DNA from: Prevotella sp. ne3005 | GTDB lineage: Bacteria; Bacteroidota; Bacteroidia; Bacteroidales; Bacteroidaceae | Assembly (NCBI RefSeq): GCF_900110085.1 | Contig: NZ_FOCK01000012.1 | Coordinates: forward strand, 1-64,000 | DNA length: 64,000 nt | Direction of reading: 5' to 3' | In this document: piece after piece, positions 61,890 through 64,000 of the stretch | How the letters are laid out: every line of letters starts with the position of its first letter | How positions within the stretch are numbered: the first letter of the stretch is position 1 | Notes under the pieces: model-generated | What the model saw: only the letters and a program-made list of their open reading frames with translations | Database searches by the model: none | What the model was told of the DNA's origin: nothing | Made by a program: the position numbers and the translations under genes

Positions 61890-61979
61890 CAAAGATAAGC
61901 AATTCTCCCAAATAACAATGCCTTGAACACAAAATCATGCAATTTTTGTTTATTTTGAGACTATTTTTGTTTATTTTGA
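61890..61979 (-). promoter_or_regulatory. Repeated promoter-leader cassette, copy B
   Basis: TATCTTTG at 61890-61897 (minus strand) and two TTTTTGTTTATTTTGA sites at 61943-61958 and 61964-61979 with the same 21-base spacing and the same 46-base distance to the promoter as copy A. Confidence 0.65.
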
Positions 61980-62021
61980 AAGTCCGTGGGTTAGAAATTT
62001 GGAATTTCGCTCGCTATTTTG

Positions 62022-62029
62022 TATCTTTG
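62022..62029 (+). promoter_or_regulatory. Promoter -7 box of the membrane AraC gene
   Basis: TATCTTTG, 39 bases before ATG 62068 and 43 bases right of the nearest paired site of cassette B. Confidence 0.6.
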
Positions 62030-62067
62030 CACCGTCAAGAAGATACAATTAAATAAAAACAAAAGCA

Positions 62068-63162
62068 ATGTTTCTCGATCATATACCTACCGAATTAATA
62101 CTGTTTACCATGCTCTATGGCGGAGTAGGAGTGGCATCTCTTATTGCCAGCATCTACCTCTGCCTGCGCAAAGGCAATGCCTTCGCAGCCGACGTAACAC
62201 CGCCACTTCGCCTGCGCTATTGGGCTGCAGCACTCTTCGCCGTCTTTTTCATGGGCCATATCTGGTGGTATCTGTTCTACATCTTTTCCGGTAACATCCA
62301 TTCTGTGGGTTTCATGCTGGTTTCTTTGCTCGACTGTGTGGGGCTGCTGATCACCATCCCAGGTACGCTGTTTGCCATGCTCCAAGACCGCAAGCGCCCT
62401 GTCTGGCCCATCGTCACTGCCACTATTCCATACGCAGTACTTATGGGACTGAATACAGTCTCTTCCGATAATCATTTTCTGAACATCGCCATTGTATTCA
62501 TCCTGATGGCCTATGTGGCCTTTACGATTTATATGGCATTTGCCGTGAGGCAATATGGGCGCTGGCTGCGTGACAATTATGCCGACTTGGAGCATAAGGA
62601 GGTGTGGCTCAGCCATGTGCTGGTCACCGTCATTTTGATGATGATTATCATTTATGGATTTGATGGGAGTAATATGACCATCAGCTACATCGTACAGTTC
62701 ATCGCCCTTGCGTTTATCGGCCTCCTGACGTGGCGAGTAGAGACGCTTCCGCAGCTGGAGGTCATCCCCGTGGAACAACTGGAGCAGCAGGCACAACTGC
62801 CATTGCCACCCCCCTCCAGCATCGAACAACTATTGGCAGAGCACTGCGTGGGCACTCAGCTTTACCTGCAGCACGACCTGACCAGTTCCCAGCTGGCCTT
62901 GGCTATTGGAACCAACCGCACCTATCTCAGCCAGTATTTCTCCAGTCAGGGTATCACCTATAACGTTTATATCAACGAACTCCGCATCAACCACTTCATG
63001 AATATCTACCGCGAGGCTGTCGCTGCCCAGAAGACTATCACTGCACAGCAGCTTGCCAAAGACAGTGGTTACCGGAGCTACAGCACTTTTAGCCTCGCCT
63101 TCAAGCAGCGCACGGGACAGACGGTAACAAATTGGATGCGCGAAATGGAAAATGCATCATAA
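62068..63162 (+). CDS. Membrane-anchored AraC-family regulator
   Basis: 364 residues. Six or seven hydrophobic helices (about 10-32, 50-70, 80-102, 112-132, 135-158, 188-208, 212-230) are followed by an AraC HTH domain (about 260-360): QLALAIGTNRTYLSQYFSSQ, LAKDSGYRSYSTFSLAFKQR, GQTVTNWMREME. The membrane part resembles integral sensory modules found fused to AraC domains in Bacteroidetes. It lies divergent from the amidohydrolase, with paired repeats between, so local regulation is likely. Signal unknown. Confidence 0.87.
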   Translation: MFLDHIPTELILFTMLYGGVGVASLIASIYLCLRKGNAFAADVTPPLRLRYWAAALFAVFFMGHIWWYLFYIFSGNIHSVGFMLVSLLDCVGLLITIPGTLFAMLQDRKRPVWPIVTATIPYAVLMGLNTVSSDNHFLNIAIVFILMAYVAFTIYMAFAVRQYGRWLRDNYADLEHKEVWLSHVLVTVILMMIIIYGFDGSNMTISYIVQFIALAFIGLLTWRVETLPQLEVIPVEQLEQQAQLPLPPPSSIEQLLAEHCVGTQLYLQHDLTSSQLALAIGTNRTYLSQYFSSQGITYNVYINELRINHFMNIYREAVAAQKTITAQQLAKDSGYRSYSTFSLAFKQRTGQTVTNWMREMENAS

Positions 63163-63168
63163 TATCCC

Positions 63169-64000
63169 TTAGTCTATTTCCTCATCGGGCTCATAGCCGC
63201 CCATCTCGCGAATGGCGTTCTTGAGCATGGTGTACTGCTGGTAGAGGTTGTTGACAGCCTCCTCGCCCTGAGTATAGTCGTGCATGGGCGACTTGAGGAA
63301 GAACGAGAGGAAGCGCTGGGTGCCGTAACGGCCAGCACGGGCAGCAAGGTCACTCAGCAGGCAGAGGTCGAGGCACAACGGGGCTGCGAGGATACTATCA
63401 CGGCAGAGGAAATTGATCTTGATCTGCATGGGGTAGCCCATCCATCCGAAGATATCAATATTATCCCAACCCTCCTTATTATCATTACGCGGGGGATAGT
63501 AGTTGATACGTACCTTATGATAATACTGGGTGTCTTCGTCGTTACCATGACCATAGAGGTCGGGCTGCCAGTCGGGCTTGAGGATGGTCTCGAGCGTGGA
63601 GAGCTTCGACACTTCCTTGGTGCGGAAGTTGGCAGGCTCATCGAGCACCAGACCGTCGCGGTTGCCGAGGATGTTGGTAGAGAACCAACCGCTGAGTCCC
63701 AGACAACGGGTACCGATGATGGGAGAGAAACCTGACTTGACGAGCGTCTGACCGGTCTTAAAGTCCTTACCGGCAATCGGCATCTTGGTCTTCTCGGCCA
63801 GTTCCCACATAGCCGGGATGTCGACGGTGGTATTGGGGGCACCCATGATGAACGGGGCGCCTTCCGTCAGGGCTGCATAGGCGTAACACATTGAGGGAGC
63901 GATGTGCTCACGGTCGTCGGCCTTCATTGCAGCTTCGAGGTCGGAGAGCTTATAATGCACCTGCTCGTCGACGGGGACGTAGATTTCTGTCGAGGCAGCC
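63169..64000 (-). CDS. Inositol-3-phosphate synthase, N-terminal part outside window
   Basis: Frame open to the right edge; 277 complete codons visible, including STEIYVPVDEQVHYKLSDLE at the edge. Family motifs: MCYAYAALTEGAPFIMGAPN, AGKDFKTGQTLVKSGFSPII, LGLSGWFSTNILGNRDG, YYHKVRINYYPPRND, GWMGYPMQIKINFLCRDSIL, APLCLDLCLLSDLAARAG. Converts glucose-6-phosphate to myo-inositol-3-phosphate with NAD; in Bacteroidetes this supplies inositol lipids. The end lies 6 bases from the stop of the convergent AraC-type gene. Confidence 0.93.
   Translation of the reverse strand, partial: AASTEIYVPVDEQVHYKLSDLEAAMKADDREHIAPSMCYAYAALTEGAPFIMGAPNTTVDIPAMWELAEKTKMPIAGKDFKTGQTLVKSGFSPIIGTRCLGLSGWFSTNILGNRDGLVLDEPANFRTKEVSKLSTLETILKPDWQPDLYGHGNDEDTQYYHKVRINYYPPRNDNKEGWDNIDIFGWMGYPMQIKINFLCRDSILAAPLCLDLCLLSDLAARAGRYGTQRFLSFFLKSPMHDYTQGEEAVNNLYQQYTMLKNAIREMGGYEPDEEID

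Overview
The window is a stretch of chromosome from a member of the Bacteroidales, most probably Prevotella or Segatella. The evidence is direct: almost every transcription unit starts with the Bacteroidetes promoter word TAnnTTTG, Shine-Dalgarno sites are mostly absent, and the gene content is typical (two SusC/SusD loci, HU-like protein with DUF4248 and smalltalk neighbours, SusR, GH97, GH32 with DUF4960, many LxxC lipoproteins). No rRNA, tRNA, CRISPR array or complete insertion sequence was seen.

Region 1-17 kb is accessory, AT-rich and mosaic. It holds a gene cut by the left edge, an intact RhuM-family gene and a truncated second copy 7 kb away, two copies of a candidate small RNA beside them, palindromic GGGACAG repeats, a YaaW/WYL/zinc-ribbon group, an unrecognised 578-residue protein, and a compact three-gene operon (6292-7923) that looks like a minimal RiPP-type peptide system: a 48-residue candidate precursor, a HprK-like kinase fused to an S26 peptidase-like domain, and a PqqD-like recognition protein. 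After that come tiny ORFs, four related lipoproteins, umuDC, an inverted-repeat/AT-rich structure, and the DUF4248 / HU-like / smalltalk set.

Region 17-23 kb is metabolic: a DUF486 membrane protein, a secreted protein, then etfB-etfA-acyl-CoA dehydrogenase and two trailing genes. Region 23-33 kb is a fructan (levan-type) utilisation locus: SusC, SusD, DUF4960 surface lipoprotein and GH32, with a membrane-spanning sugar-binding AraC-type regulator. Region 33-39 kb is a leftward operon of cell-envelope and repair genes (CarboxypepD_reg-like, PBP4-type peptidase, MscS, MutY) ending in an orphan radical SAM/SPASM maturase. nadB follows on the other strand.

Region 41-52.5 kb is a starch utilisation locus: GH97, SusC, SusD, a two-module starch-binding lipoprotein and GH13, with SusR divergent. 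Region 52.5-64 kb has an outer-membrane barrel, a PI-PLC-like lipoprotein, a membrane protein and an RsbW/STAS pair, two lipoproteins, a patch of helically phased short repeats, an amidohydrolase, a membrane AraC regulator and the edge-truncated inositol-3-phosphate synthase. Several of these genes share a duplicated promoter-leader cassette with paired upstream sites.
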